A DNA stretch of 64,000 bases from Roseibium aestuarii (lineage in GTDB: Bacteria > Pseudomonadota > Alphaproteobacteria > Rhizobiales > Stappiaceae), in NCBI RefSeq assembly GCF_008477545.1, contig NZ_VORA01000006.1:62001-126000 (forward strand). The letters are read 5' to 3'. The notes below the pieces were generated by a model. That model searched no databases and was not told the origin of the DNA. It saw only the letters and a list, made by a program, of their open reading frames with translations. Position 1 is the stretch's first letter. Every line of letters begins with the position of its first letter. Positions 20,875-29,199 of the stretch are shown one piece after another. The position numbers and the translations under genes are program-made.

Positions 20875-21391
20875 GGGCAGACGGAAACCTCCAAGCAGAT
20901 GGCGCGCCGAACAGACGACAGCGAGAGAATGCGGGCCGATCACCGGCACCGGTCGAGCATGGCGGCGGATCTTTTGACGGGCGGTCCTCTTGTCATGTGG
21001 CGCCCGCGCGCCGAGGCGCTCGGGGTGTTCGCATCGGCATAGAGGACAGGTACCGCCTGCAGGGCCGGAGTGATCTTCAGCGATGTTACGCCGGGAACGA
21101 CGCCGCGGATCTGCCCCCCCGCTGCCGACGGCATCGCGATTGCCCCCTCTCCGCCCCGCTACCGGATCACTCCCCTCGCCTAAAGGCTCAGGGCTTGGGC
21201 TCAGGGCTCAGGGCTCAGGGCTCAGGGCTCAGGGCTCAGGGCTCAGGGCTCAGGGCTCAGGGCTCAGGGCTCAGGGCTCAGGGCTGCGTGGCGGAACCTG
21301 TCCAAAAGGGCAAGAAAGCAATTGAAGGCCCGACCGTCTTGCGCTATCAGGGGCACCTGTCCGCCCGGTTCCTTCCGGATGCACGGCCCAA
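20875..21391. other. 517-bp gap between phrB and tRNA-Arg
   Basis: No gene is supported. The gap contains the phrB upstream region and a 7-bp tandem repeat (21197-21280). Frames that run through the repeat (20997-21401 and 21083-21325) translate to a monotonous SGLRAQG repeat and are artefacts. Confidence 0.7.
21197..21280 (+). repeat. Tandem repeat: 12 perfect copies of a 7-bp unit
   Basis: GGGCTCA is repeated 12 times without error over 84 bases, flanked by partial units (GGCTCAGGGCTT to the left, GGGCT to the right). The unit length is not a multiple of three and lies in non-coding DNA 112 bases upstream of tRNA-Arg. Perfect short arrays of this kind usually vary in copy number between strains by slippage. 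Confidence 0.95.
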
Positions 21392-21468
21392 GCACCCGTA
21401 GCTCAGCTGGATAGAGTGCTGCCCTCCGAAGGCAGAGGTCACAGGTTCGAATCCTGTCGGGTGCGCCA
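21392..21468 (+). tRNA. tRNA-Arg (anticodon CCG)
   Basis: A 77-base cloverleaf with 7-bp acceptor GCACCCG/CGGGTGC, D-arm GCTC, anticodon stem CTGCC/GGCAG enclosing loop CT-CCG-AA (anticodon at 21426-21428), T-arm with GGTTCGAATCC and an encoded CCA end. Anticodon CCG reads the arginine codon CGG. Confidence 0.97.
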
Positions 21469-21822
21469 ATAAAAGCTCCAAGCCATTGTTTTACAACAGC
21501 TTGCTCGAATGAAAAAGCGGCCGTAGCACATGTCGGAGCACAAAACGCCTGCCCATTCCTTCTAGGCCGACCAGGCCTCCCGTCTTTTCCTCAGTGTCCT
21601 TCTCGCTTCACGAAAGCCGATAGATATTTGCATGATCAGAGGCTGGCAACCCGGGCATCAGCCTGTCCTTCGGACGCATGCGTTCAGTCGCGAGCTTTCA
21701 AGGCCAGCGCACCCTCCTCCCGGTCAAGATGAGCCGATGAGTCAAAGACTGTTCCTCTGACCGGACGGCAGATGCCGGGCGGTGCGGCCCGGCATCCATC
21801 TTTCCCGAAATCTGATCGGATC
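21469..21822. other. 354-bp gap after tRNA-Arg
   Basis: I see no gene here and no second copy of the tRNA 3' end that would mark an integration site. A hairpin lies near the right end, after the stop of the leftward SDR gene. Confidence 0.6.
21771..21796 (-). terminator. Possible terminator of the SDR gene
   Basis: GATGCCGGGC (21771-21780) pairs with GCCCGGCATC (21787-21796) around a 6-base loop, beginning 26 bases past the SDR stop on the minus strand. A perfect 10-bp stem but no U-tract, so termination is uncertain. Confidence 0.45.
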
Positions 21823-22596
21823 TCAGCGCGGGGCCATGCGGACGGCGCCGTCAAGGCGGATGACCTCGCCGTTCAGGTACTGGTTCTCCACCATGAAGCG
21901 GACCAGATCGGCGAATTCGGCCGGATCGCCCAGACGCGCCGGATAGGGAATGCTGGCCGACAGGGACTGGCGGCTTTCCTCCGGCAGGATGGCGAGAAGC
22001 GGGGTCAGGAAGATGCCCGGGGCGATGGTGTTGACGCGGATACCAAAGCGGGACAATTCGCGCGCTGCCGGCAGGGTCATGGCTGCCACGCCGCCCTTTG
22101 AGGCGGAATAGGCTGCCTGCCCGACCTGCCCGTCGAAGGCCGCCACGGACGCCGTGTTGACGATGACGCCGCGGGACTGGTCTGCCCCGGTCTCGGCCAC
22201 GGGCTCGTGGTTCTGCATGCGCGCCACGGCAAGGCGCATCATGTTGAACGTGCCGACAAGATTGACCCGCAGCACCCGCTCGAAGGTCGCCAGCGCGAGG
22301 GGACCGTCCTTGCCCACGATGCGGCCCGGCGTGCCCACGCCGGCGCAGTTCACCAGCACCCGCAGGGGGCCGCCTTCGGCCTCGAGCGTGTCCATTGCCC
22401 GGGTGACCTGGTCCTCATCGGCCACATCGGCGACAAGCGCCACGCCCCCGATCTCGCCTGCGATCCGGGCCGCAGCTTCCGCATTCACGTCGAGGACACC
22501 GACCCTGGCGCCCTGAGCAGCCAGAAGCCGCGCCGTTGCCTCGCCAAGTCCCGATCCGGCGCCCGTTACCAGGGCGCATGCACCTTCCAGCTTCAT
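21823..22596 (-). CDS. Short-chain dehydrogenase, 3-hydroxyacyl-CoA dehydrogenase type II (HSD10-like)
   Basis: A 257-residue classical SDR that resembles the 3-hydroxyacyl-CoA/2-methyl-3-hydroxybutyryl-CoA dehydrogenase (HSD17B10) group. The Rossmann motif is TGAGSGLG (about 10-17), followed by NCAGVG, catalytic Ser in NTASVAAFDGQVGQ and the YSASKGG tetrad Tyr/Lys. APGIF and the C-terminal YLNGEVIRLDGAVRMAPR are typical of the HSD10 group. The start at 22596 follows a GGGAGGAA site; 45 more bases upstream are open. It is monocistronic and divergent from the small lipoprotein gene. Substrate is inferred from similarity of motifs only. Confidence 0.88.
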   Translation of the reverse strand: MKLEGACALVTGAGSGLGEATARLLAAQGARVGVLDVNAEAAARIAGEIGGVALVADVADEDQVTRAMDTLEAEGGPLRVLVNCAGVGTPGRIVGKDGPLALATFERVLRVNLVGTFNMMRLAVARMQNHEPVAETGADQSRGVIVNTASVAAFDGQVGQAAYSASKGGVAAMTLPAARELSRFGIRVNTIAPGIFLTPLLAILPEESRQSLSASIPYPARLGDPAEFADLVRFMVENQYLNGEVIRLDGAVRMAPR

Positions 22597-22959
22597 TCCG
22601 AAAATTCCTCCCAAGAGCAGCCCCATTTGGCGGGCTGCCAATCATTCTCCTGCCCTGATCAGGGATCAGGCGCCTTGCGGACGGCACTGCGCCCGAAGGT
22701 CTGCGCCAAGCCTTGTCGCGAAAGCCGGCTTTGTCCAGAAGCAACATGGGCTTCACCCCTGCGCGCCGTCTCACCCGGACACACCGGGCCGACCTGCCCA
22801 AAGGTCATCTGTGGAGCGTCGCCGCGCCCTTGCCCGAACGGCGGCCAAGGCTTGCCGGTCAGGCCGGTGCCGGGGGCAGGACGGAAGACCCCTCGTCATT
22901 CTTTGCAAAGGTTTTTGGGGTTAAGTCGCGGAACCTGCCTCCCAGTCGAGAAAGTCCTC
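22597..22959. other. 363-bp divergent gap
   Basis: Separates the SDR and lipoprotein starts. Apart from the SDR ribosome-binding site (22604-22611) I recognise no motif or gene. Confidence 0.5.
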
Positions 22960-23169
22960 ATGCTCCGCTTCTGTGTTGCCGCCTGCCTGCTTGGTGCCGC
23001 TCTCCCCCTGTCCGGTTGCGCCGTCATGGCCGTGGGAGGCGCGGTGGTGGGAACGACGGCCAGCGTCGTCGGAACGACCGTCTCGACCAGCGCAAAGGTG
23101 GTCGGCGGTACCGTTTCCCTAGCCATCCCCGACGGGGACGAGGAGGAGGAGCGCGAAATCCAGAGGTAA
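22960..23169 (+). CDS. Small putative lipoprotein
   Basis: A 69-residue protein with a classical lipoprotein signal: basic start MLRF, hydrophobic core and lipobox LSGC (Cys20). The mature part is a glycine/valine/threonine-rich run (AVMAVGGAVVGTTASVVGTT) that could form a glycine-zipper-like membrane segment, then an acidic end DGDEEEEREIQR. After lipidation only about 50 residues remain. The function is unknown. Position upstream of the glycosyltransferase genes suggests an envelope role, which is inference. The upstream frame is open far past the start, but the lipoprotein signal fixes this Met. Confidence 0.72.
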   Translation: MLRFCVAACLLGAALPLSGCAVMAVGGAVVGTTASVVGTTVSTSAKVVGGTVSLAIPDGDEEEEREIQR

Positions 23170-23285
23170 GGTCTTCGTTGGGCCCGCCAGCTGCCCGGCC
23201 AAGGTGGACGGCGCGTGGACCTCGGGCTAGAACCCGTCAGACACGGGACTGCCCGACAGTGGGCTGCCGGAACTCTGGAGCTCCC

Positions 23286-24371
23286 ATGAAGATCGCCATT
23301 GTCCTGCCGCGCGGCATGCATTTCGGCCCAGAGGGTGCCACGTCCATCGACCTGGTTACCCGCGACCTGCTGAGCCACAGCCGGTTCCGCGACAGCACCA
23401 CGGTGCTCGGCGAAGCGGTTGCGATCCCCTTTCCCGGCGTCGCCTTCCAGGCCGTTGACGGCACGAGCCAGAAAGACCTGACCCGCGGCTATGCAAGGGC
23501 CCTGCGGCACCTTCAGCCGGACGTGATCGTGGTGCACCAGCATCCGGAGACGGCGGCAGCGCTTGCAAGGCAACTGGCGGGAACACCGGTCATCCTGCAT
23601 CGGCACGGGCTCCTGAAGGAAAAGCGCTCCGGCCTTTCACGCTGGCTGAAGAGCCGCCTGTTCCGGCGCCTGTCTCTCATCGTCTTTGTCTCCGACTTCA
23701 TCGAAGACCGGTTCCTCACCCAGTTCCCTGGTCTCGCAGGCCGGACCACTGTGATTGTGAATGGCGTCGACATGCAGGTGTGGGCCCCCTCCGAGAAGGA
23801 CCGGACCATTGCCTATGTGGGCCGTGCCCGCGAGGACAAGGGATTGCTCCCGCTGATCAATGCCTTCACCGACCTCTCGAAACACCCTGCGGCAAGTGGC
23901 TGGGGGCTTGAGCTGGTTCTCGGCGTCCAGACGGAGGCGGAAGAGGCCTTTGCGGACAGGCTGGAGGCCCTCGCCGCGCGCAAGAGCGGCATCCGCATCC
24001 GCCGCAATCTGCCCTCGACCGAGGTGCGGGACACGCTTGCGCGCGCGTCAATCGCCGCACTCCCGTCCATCGTGCGGGAGGGTTTTCCCAGAGCCGTCGT
24101 GGAGGCCATGGCCTGTGGCTGCGCCACCATTGCCACGGCCCAGGGCGGGACCCTCGAGGCGGCTGGAGATGCCGCGCTGCTTCTGGACAACCCGAGCGCC
24201 CCTGACTTCAAGGACCGGTTGCGACACGCCTTGCTCGGCCTGATCGAGAATGACCCTCACAGGCAGGAACTGGGCCAGCACGCTCGAACCCACGCAGAGG
24301 CCACCCTCGGCATTGCCGCCGTTGCGGCGCGCTATGACGCGCTTCTGGCCAGCGCCGCCCGCGTCGGCTAG
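23286..24371 (+). CDS. Glycosyltransferase family 4 (GT-B)
   Basis: A 361-residue GT-B glycosyltransferase expected to transfer a sugar from a nucleotide-sugar donor to a surface glycan or lipid-linked acceptor in the cytosol. The N-terminal domain starts MKIAIVLPRGMHFGPEGATS, then comes IVFVSDFIEDRF and the interdomain VIVNGVDMQVW. The donor-binding domain has IAYVGRAREDKGLLPLINAF and the EX7E-type motif PSIVREGFPRAVVEAMACG (Glu and Glu eight apart). Followed 41 bases later by a GT2 gene, so the two are probably co-transcribed. Acceptor and sugar are unknown. Confidence 0.9.
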   Translation: MKIAIVLPRGMHFGPEGATSIDLVTRDLLSHSRFRDSTTVLGEAVAIPFPGVAFQAVDGTSQKDLTRGYARALRHLQPDVIVVHQHPETAAALARQLAGTPVILHRHGLLKEKRSGLSRWLKSRLFRRLSLIVFVSDFIEDRFLTQFPGLAGRTTVIVNGVDMQVWAPSEKDRTIAYVGRAREDKGLLPLINAFTDLSKHPAASGWGLELVLGVQTEAEEAFADRLEALAARKSGIRIRRNLPSTEVRDTLARASIAALPSIVREGFPRAVVEAMACGCATIATAQGGTLEAAGDAALLLDNPSAPDFKDRLRHALLGLIENDPHRQELGQHARTHAEATLGIAAVAARYDALLASAARVG

Positions 24372-24412
24372 ACAGAAGATCGACTGTCCCACTCCATGAT
24401 GAGCAGACCCAC

Positions 24413-25363
24413 ATGAACGACCGCCCCCTCAAGATCGGCATTCTTGTTTGCACGGCAGGCCGACCGCAGATGCTCCTGCGCTGTCTGGCCTCGCTTGCCG
24501 CGCAGCAGGTTCCCGATCACGTCTCGCTCGAGGTGCATGTGGTGGAAAATGACAAGGTGCCTCATTCGCGCGAGGCGGTGAAAGCCTTCGCGGCATCCGC
24601 ACCGGTCACTGTTCATTACGCGCAGGAGCCCCGGCGCGGCATTCCCTTTGCGCGCAACCGCACGCTCACCGAGGCGACCGGGCGCGGGTATGACTGGATC
24701 GCGCTGATCGACGACGACGAGGAAGCTCATCCGGACTGGATCGCGCGGCATCTTGCCTCTCTGGCGCGGCACGGCGGCAGGATCAGCCGTGGTCCGGTCG
24801 TGCCCCACTATGAGCAGCAACCGCCCGAGTGGTGGCCGGGCTATGTTCCCGAAACCCAGCCGGAAGGAACGGTTCTGACCCGCTCCAACACCGGAAATGT
24901 CGTCTTTGATGCAAGCCTCCTCGAGGAGCCGACATCCCTGCGTTTCAACGAAGTCTTTCTCTATGGCTACGAGGATCTGGATTTCTTCGAGCGCGCCCAT
25001 GGGCTGGGTTACAAGATCATCTGGACACCATCCGCCGTGGTCGAGGAAGACGTTCCAGCCAGCCGGGTCCAGCCCCAGCGGATCTACGCCTGGGCCAGAT
25101 CCAGTGCGGCGGCCCATGTGCAGGTCGGCATCCTGCGGAAGGGCTATGGTCGCAGCTTCCTGAAATTCTCGATCAAGGGTCTTCGCCGAATCCTCGCCGG
25201 GTCAATCGGTGTCGTGTTGTTCGGCGCGCTGATGTGGACGGGTCTGCCGAAGACCCGCCGGCTCTATCATCGCAGCCGGCTGAAGATCGCCCGCGGCACA
25301 GGAAACTGGCTCGGCCTGCGGTCGGCGCAAAATGGATATTACGATGTCATCGACGGACGCTGA
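24413..25363 (+). CDS. Glycosyltransferase family 2 (GT-A)
   Basis: A 316-residue GT-A transferase. The N-terminus IGILVCTAGRPQMLLRCLAS is the nucleotide-binding strand of family 2, and the metal-binding acidic motif is IDDDEEAHPDW around residues 101-111. IPFARNRTL matches the family segment that precedes it. Near the C-terminus a hydrophobic stretch (ILAGSIGVVLFGALMWTGL) can anchor the protein in the membrane. It lies between the GT4 gene and the Caps_synth-type gene, whose start overlaps its last codons. Substrate unknown. Confidence 0.9.
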   Translation: MNDRPLKIGILVCTAGRPQMLLRCLASLAAQQVPDHVSLEVHVVENDKVPHSREAVKAFAASAPVTVHYAQEPRRGIPFARNRTLTEATGRGYDWIALIDDDEEAHPDWIARHLASLARHGGRISRGPVVPHYEQQPPEWWPGYVPETQPEGTVLTRSNTGNVVFDASLLEEPTSLRFNEVFLYGYEDLDFFERAHGLGYKIIWTPSAVVEEDVPASRVQPQRIYAWARSSAAAHVQVGILRKGYGRSFLKFSIKGLRRILAGSIGVVLFGALMWTGLPKTRRLYHRSRLKIARGTGNWLGLRSAQNGYYDVIDGR

Positions 25364-26132
25364 CAACCGGTCCGCGCGAGCGGCGGGAGCGGTTCCGCGC
25401 CGGCTCTTCACCTTCTGGACCGGCGACAACCCCATGTCCGATGACCGGAAAAGATGTGCCGCGACACTGCACAACGCCGGTTGCTCCGTTCATCTGGTGA
25501 CCCCGGAGACGCTGAGCAACTGGATCGTGCCTGATGCGCCATTGCATCCGGCCTTTGACCTGCTGAGCGCCGTGCACAAGTCGGATTATCTGCGCGCCTA
25601 TTTCATGCATCACCACGGGGGTGGTTATTCCGATGTGAAGGAAACCCGAGAAAGCTGGCTGCCGGCATTTGAAAGGCTGGACGCGAACTTGAATGCCTTC
25701 GCGATCGGCTATCCGGAACAGCGCGGCAAATGGATTTCTCATTTTCACCGGCATCCGTTGCACGGCCAATCCTATTATCTGGACCAACCGACGAGCGCAC
25801 GCGCCAACGGTCTGCGACATCGCTGGCTGCGCCATTGCCGCAGATATCTGATTGGCAATGGCGCCTATATCTTCCGTCACCACACGGCCTTCACCGCGGA
25901 ATGGATGCGGCAGATCCACTTCCGGCTCGATCTGGTCTCGGACGCCTTGCGCCTTCACCCGGCGCGTGATCCCCGCGACGCCCCGGGACATCCCCTCCCG
26001 GGAGAAGGCCCGTCCCGCTATCCGCTGCCCTGGTCGGCGATCTGCGCCGACGTGCTGCATCCGCTGGAATACCGTCATCGCGGCCGCTTCCTGCACGGCG
26101 TGCCGACGCCGAACCTGAAGAATTATCGCTGA
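25332..26132 (+). CDS. Capsular polysaccharide synthesis-type glycosyltransferase (GT32-like)
   Basis: About 266 residues of the DXD-sugar-transferase/Caps_synth superfamily. The family pattern is clear: RRLFTFWTGDNPMS, then LSAVHKSDYLRAYFMHHHGGGYSDVKET. The canonical DXD motif appears as Asp-Val-Lys (GGGYSDVKE), which is common in this subgroup. Start is uncertain: Met at 25332 overlaps the GT2 stop by 32 bases; Met at 25344 is four residues inside. Overlap indicates translational coupling with GT2. Probably adds a sugar to a surface polysaccharide; donor and acceptor unknown. Confidence 0.82.
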   Translation: MDITMSSTDADNRSARAAGAVPRRLFTFWTGDNPMSDDRKRCAATLHNAGCSVHLVTPETLSNWIVPDAPLHPAFDLLSAVHKSDYLRAYFMHHHGGGYSDVKETRESWLPAFERLDANLNAFAIGYPEQRGKWISHFHRHPLHGQSYYLDQPTSARANGLRHRWLRHCRRYLIGNGAYIFRHHTAFTAEWMRQIHFRLDLVSDALRLHPARDPRDAPGHPLPGEGPSRYPLPWSAICADVLHPLEYRHRGRFLHGVPTPNLKNYR

Positions 26133-26138
26133 GCCGGA

Positions 26139-27227
26139 TCAGACGGCGGGAAGTGCCTTCAGCGCCCGTTCCAGCTCTGCCAGGTCGACTTCGGTTGTCG
26201 CCGTGAAGCCACGTCCCTCGGGGGCCAGTGTCATCTGGCTCTCGTAGGTGAAGCCCAGTTCCCTGGCCAGCATGTAGTATTGCGGGGAGCCCATGGTGGG
26301 GCTGAAGAGTTCGATGATGTGGCAGGGCGCGCCGGCACGGAAGATCAGGTTCGTCAGCCCGGCGCCATGGGCGCCGAGCAGCACTCCGGCTGTCGAGAAG
26401 AGTGCCGCCTGCTGAACCAGATCGAGGCCCGCCGGATCCACCAGCTCGAAACCGTAGGCCTGCGCCAGGGCGCTCACCTTGTCCTGATTGCGGAACTGAC
26501 GGCCGTTGGCGGCATTCGCCCCACGCAGCACGAACAGGCGCCGGCTTCCCGACGGCGCCTCCGGGCGCAGTCGCTCGGCAATCCAGCCGTGATACCGCCG
26601 ATCATTGAACCAGACCCGGACCACATGGGCCGTCTCCACCCGCACCACCTCGCGCTTGCCCTGCACGATCAGCTGGCGCTTGCCGAAGACGCCGGCCTCC
26701 ACCGCCCGCTTGAAGAACCCGGTCCGCGCCGTGCCTTCTGGAACGAGAAGGGGGATCGTGTCCGGAATGCCTGCGAACTCGGCCACGGCTGCCTTGCTCA
26801 GCACATAAAGGAAGAAGTGGAAGTAGTTGTCACCATGCACATGGTGCAGCAGCACCGCCTCGGACAGGACCCTGCCCGGCTTGCGCAGATGGGAGAAGAA
26901 TCGCGGATTGCGCTCGCGCTCCGGTTGGTCGCTCGATCCCCACAGCACCCGACCCCGGTGGAAGAGGATCCCCATCTTGGGATCCACGGTCACGGGAACC
27001 GACAAGCGGTAGACAGCCTCTTCTTCGGTCTTGCCCCTGCGGTCCGCGAGATACTGCCTTGCCTGATCGGGCAGGATGGCCGGACCGGCATCATCTTCGT
27101 TCGGCCGCGTGGCCCGCATCAGCGGCACGGCAAGTGCTGCAAAATCTCCGCTGGGCCAGAGCCTGTTGAGGCCACGGCCCAGCGCCTTGCGGGCGCGGTG
27201 ATACTGATCGCGCAGGGGATAGCTCAT
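26139..27227 (-). CDS. Glycosyltransferase family 61 protein
   Basis: A 362-residue protein of the GT61/DUF563 family. The family core HHVHGDNYFHFFLYVLSKAA is present at about 130-150, and the C-terminal nucleotide-sugar region includes LFVLRGANAANGRQFRNQD and LLGAHGAGLTNLIF, the conserved GAHGAGL motif. The start at 27227 is the first Met that gives the family N-terminus; the frame is open further upstream, where it only overlaps the ThDP gene. It converges on the GT32-like gene with a 6-base gap. Probable role: transfer of a sugar in surface polysaccharide synthesis. Confidence 0.85.
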   Translation of the reverse strand: MSYPLRDQYHRARKALGRGLNRLWPSGDFAALAVPLMRATRPNEDDAGPAILPDQARQYLADRRGKTEEEAVYRLSVPVTVDPKMGILFHRGRVLWGSSDQPERERNPRFFSHLRKPGRVLSEAVLLHHVHGDNYFHFFLYVLSKAAVAEFAGIPDTIPLLVPEGTARTGFFKRAVEAGVFGKRQLIVQGKREVVRVETAHVVRVWFNDRRYHGWIAERLRPEAPSGSRRLFVLRGANAANGRQFRNQDKVSALAQAYGFELVDPAGLDLVQQAALFSTAGVLLGAHGAGLTNLIFRAGAPCHIIELFSPTMGSPQYYMLARELGFTYESQMTLAPEGRGFTATTEVDLAELERALKALPAV

Positions 27228-27282
27228 CTCGGCAGACCTTGTCTTGGCCGGTCGGTCAGACCGCGCCCATCTGCCCCAAGAC

Positions 27283-29043
27283 CTACCCGCCGATGGTGAT
27301 CTCCACCAGTGCCTGTGTGCGATTTTCCTCGATATGGGCAATGGCACGGGCAAGAACGGCAGGCAATTCGACCGGATCGCTGACCTTGGCGGTCCAGGCA
27401 CGGCTCGCCTCGGCCACCTTGGTGAAGTCCGGGCTCGGTGAGAGATCGACCAGCGGCATGTCGTTGGAGCGCGCCGCATAGCCCTGCGGATAGATGCCCG
27501 TGACCGACTGGCGCACCGCGCCCCACTCGGAATTGTTGAGCACCAACAGCAGGACCGGAAGCCCAAGGCTTTCGGCGATCTGATGGCAGGCGGTGGGGTT
27601 GGCGAACATGTAGGAGCCATCGCCCAGGGTGGCGACAACGAGCCTGTCGCGATCCGCCAGCTGAACGCCGAGCGCACAGGGGAAGGACCAGCCCAGCCCG
27701 CCGGAGTGGGGCTCCTGGAACCAGGTGCCGTGGTCCTTCAGGTCCAGCTGCGCCATGGGGCAGCCGAGCTCGGAGAGCACCGTGGCGGCCTTGCCTTCGA
27801 TCGCATCGGAGAGGCAGCGGGCCACATAGGCCTTGGTCATCGGGTCGCGGGCCCCGGCCTCTGCGGCGGCATCGACCTTGGCGAGAAGTCGTATCGTATG
27901 GGCCGCGACAGACGCCCGGCGGGACGCCCGCTTTTCTGCGGTTGCGGCAGCATGGGGGGCGAGCGCCTCGCCGAGCGCCAGCACCGCATCGGCGGTGTCG
28001 GCCATGATGGTCAGGTCAGAGCGGAAATTGCGGATCGGGAAGCGGGAATGAAGGGGGTTCTGGCCGATCTGGATGACCTTGGCGCCGTCCTTCAGCTTGT
28101 GCACGTCCGGCGACCAGGGGGCGAGGCAGTCGAGGACGACGATCACATCCGCTTCGGACAGATAGGGCTCGAGATCCGCGCCGAGGTTCATGGGATGGCG
28201 GGTGGGCAGAGCGAGCTGGACCGCCCAGTACTGGGACACCGGAATGCCCCAGTCGTCGACCAGCTGCGAGAAGGCCGCGAAGGCTTCCGTCGAGCCGGTG
28301 CCGCGCTGCGCGATGATCAGCGGCTTTTCCGCGGTGGCGATCAGCCGGGCTGCCTCGGCAATGGCGCCGGCGTGAATGCCGACCTGTGCCGCGGCCATGG
28401 TCGGCGCGGGGTCCAGCTCGGACACCGGACAGGGCTCGCAAAGCACCTCGCGCGGCAGGCTCATGTAGACGGGACCGCGCGGGGCCGAGGTCGCGATGGC
28501 ATAGGCCCGATCGGCCATTTCGGCCACCTGTTCGGGGAAGCGCAGTTCATAGTCCCACTTGGAGGCCTCGCGCACGAGTGCCGCCTGATCGCGCATCTCC
28601 TGCCCCCAGCCGATGGGCACGGTGCGCGCGCCGAGGCGATCCCGCTCGACCACCGGGGTACGGCCGGAGAAGAGCAGGACGGGCACGTGATCGGTTGCCG
28701 CATTGATGGCACCGATGGCGCAATTGGCCAGCCCGACGTTGGTGTGGGCCATCACCGCCTGGGCCTTGCCGGTGGCGAAGTAGTAGCCATGGGCCATGCC
28801 CATGGCCGCATGCTCATGGGGCATGATCAGTGCCTGTGGAAGATCCACATGCTTGGCGCGGGCTTCCGCCAGACCTTCGATGATCGGCGGAAAATCCGTG
28901 CCGGAATTGGCGAAGATATAGTCCACGCCCAGGGTCTTGAGCCGCGCCAGAAGTGCGCCGCCCGCGGTCATGGTGGCAACGGCCTGTTTGCTGCCCGAAA
29001 CGGACAGGGATGGCGACGACTTGGTGCTGTTCTGACCCGGCAT
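27283..29043 (-). CDS. Thiamine diphosphate-dependent enzyme (acetolactate synthase-like)
   Basis: A 586-residue member of the ThDP decarboxylase/synthase superfamily. The N-terminal pyrimidine domain has the activating glutamate in MPHEHAAMGMAHGYY; the central Rossmann-like domain follows; the C-terminal domain has the ThDP/Mg2+ motif GDGSYMFANPTACHQIAES...VLNNSEWG (GDG...NN). Motifs are complete, so it should be active. The sequence differs from canonical IlvB in the first domain (FANSGTDFPPIIEGLAEA), and no small regulatory subunit gene is adjacent, so branched-chain amino-acid synthesis is unlikely. Substrate unassigned. Located between the YegS and GT61 genes on the same strand. Confidence 0.82.
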   Translation of the reverse strand: MPGQNSTKSSPSLSVSGSKQAVATMTAGGALLARLKTLGVDYIFANSGTDFPPIIEGLAEARAKHVDLPQALIMPHEHAAMGMAHGYYFATGKAQAVMAHTNVGLANCAIGAINAATDHVPVLLFSGRTPVVERDRLGARTVPIGWGQEMRDQAALVREASKWDYELRFPEQVAEMADRAYAIATSAPRGPVYMSLPREVLCEPCPVSELDPAPTMAAAQVGIHAGAIAEAARLIATAEKPLIIAQRGTGSTEAFAAFSQLVDDWGIPVSQYWAVQLALPTRHPMNLGADLEPYLSEADVIVVLDCLAPWSPDVHKLKDGAKVIQIGQNPLHSRFPIRNFRSDLTIMADTADAVLALGEALAPHAAATAEKRASRRASVAAHTIRLLAKVDAAAEAGARDPMTKAYVARCLSDAIEGKAATVLSELGCPMAQLDLKDHGTWFQEPHSGGLGWSFPCALGVQLADRDRLVVATLGDGSYMFANPTACHQIAESLGLPVLLLVLNNSEWGAVRQSVTGIYPQGYAARSNDMPLVDLSPSPDFTKVAEASRAWTAKVSDPVELPAVLARAIAHIEENRTQALVEITIGG

Positions 29044-29150
29044 GTTTGTCCTCCCGGTGCCCGCCATCGCGGGCGAAGTGTGTGGCGTTGGACAAGCCAA
29101 TACAGGAGGTCGGGAGAGCCTCGAAGAGGTGGAACGCAATCGTGCCGTTT

Positions 29151-29171
29151 GCCGGCACGCGCCGTGCCGGC
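29151..29171 (-). other. Hairpin between lipid-kinase and ThDP genes
   Basis: GCCGGCAC (29151-29158) and GTGCCGGC (29164-29171) form a perfect 8-bp stem with a 5-base loop in the 156-base gap. No U-tract follows on the minus strand. Possible partial terminator of the upstream yegS-like gene. Confidence 0.45.
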
Positions 29172-29199
29172 CAGCGCGCCCGCACGCCGCCAGGATCCC

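Noticed and set aside
21197..21280. CRISPR array
   Set aside because: Units are 7 bp and contiguous without spacers, so it is a simple tandem repeat.
20997..21401. Repeat protein (SGLRAQG)n
   Set aside because: Translation of the 7-bp tandem repeat in an intergenic region; not a plausible gene.
21392..21822. tRNA-Arg as an integration site for a mobile island
   Set aside because: No integrase and no repeated copy of the tRNA 3' end seen downstream.
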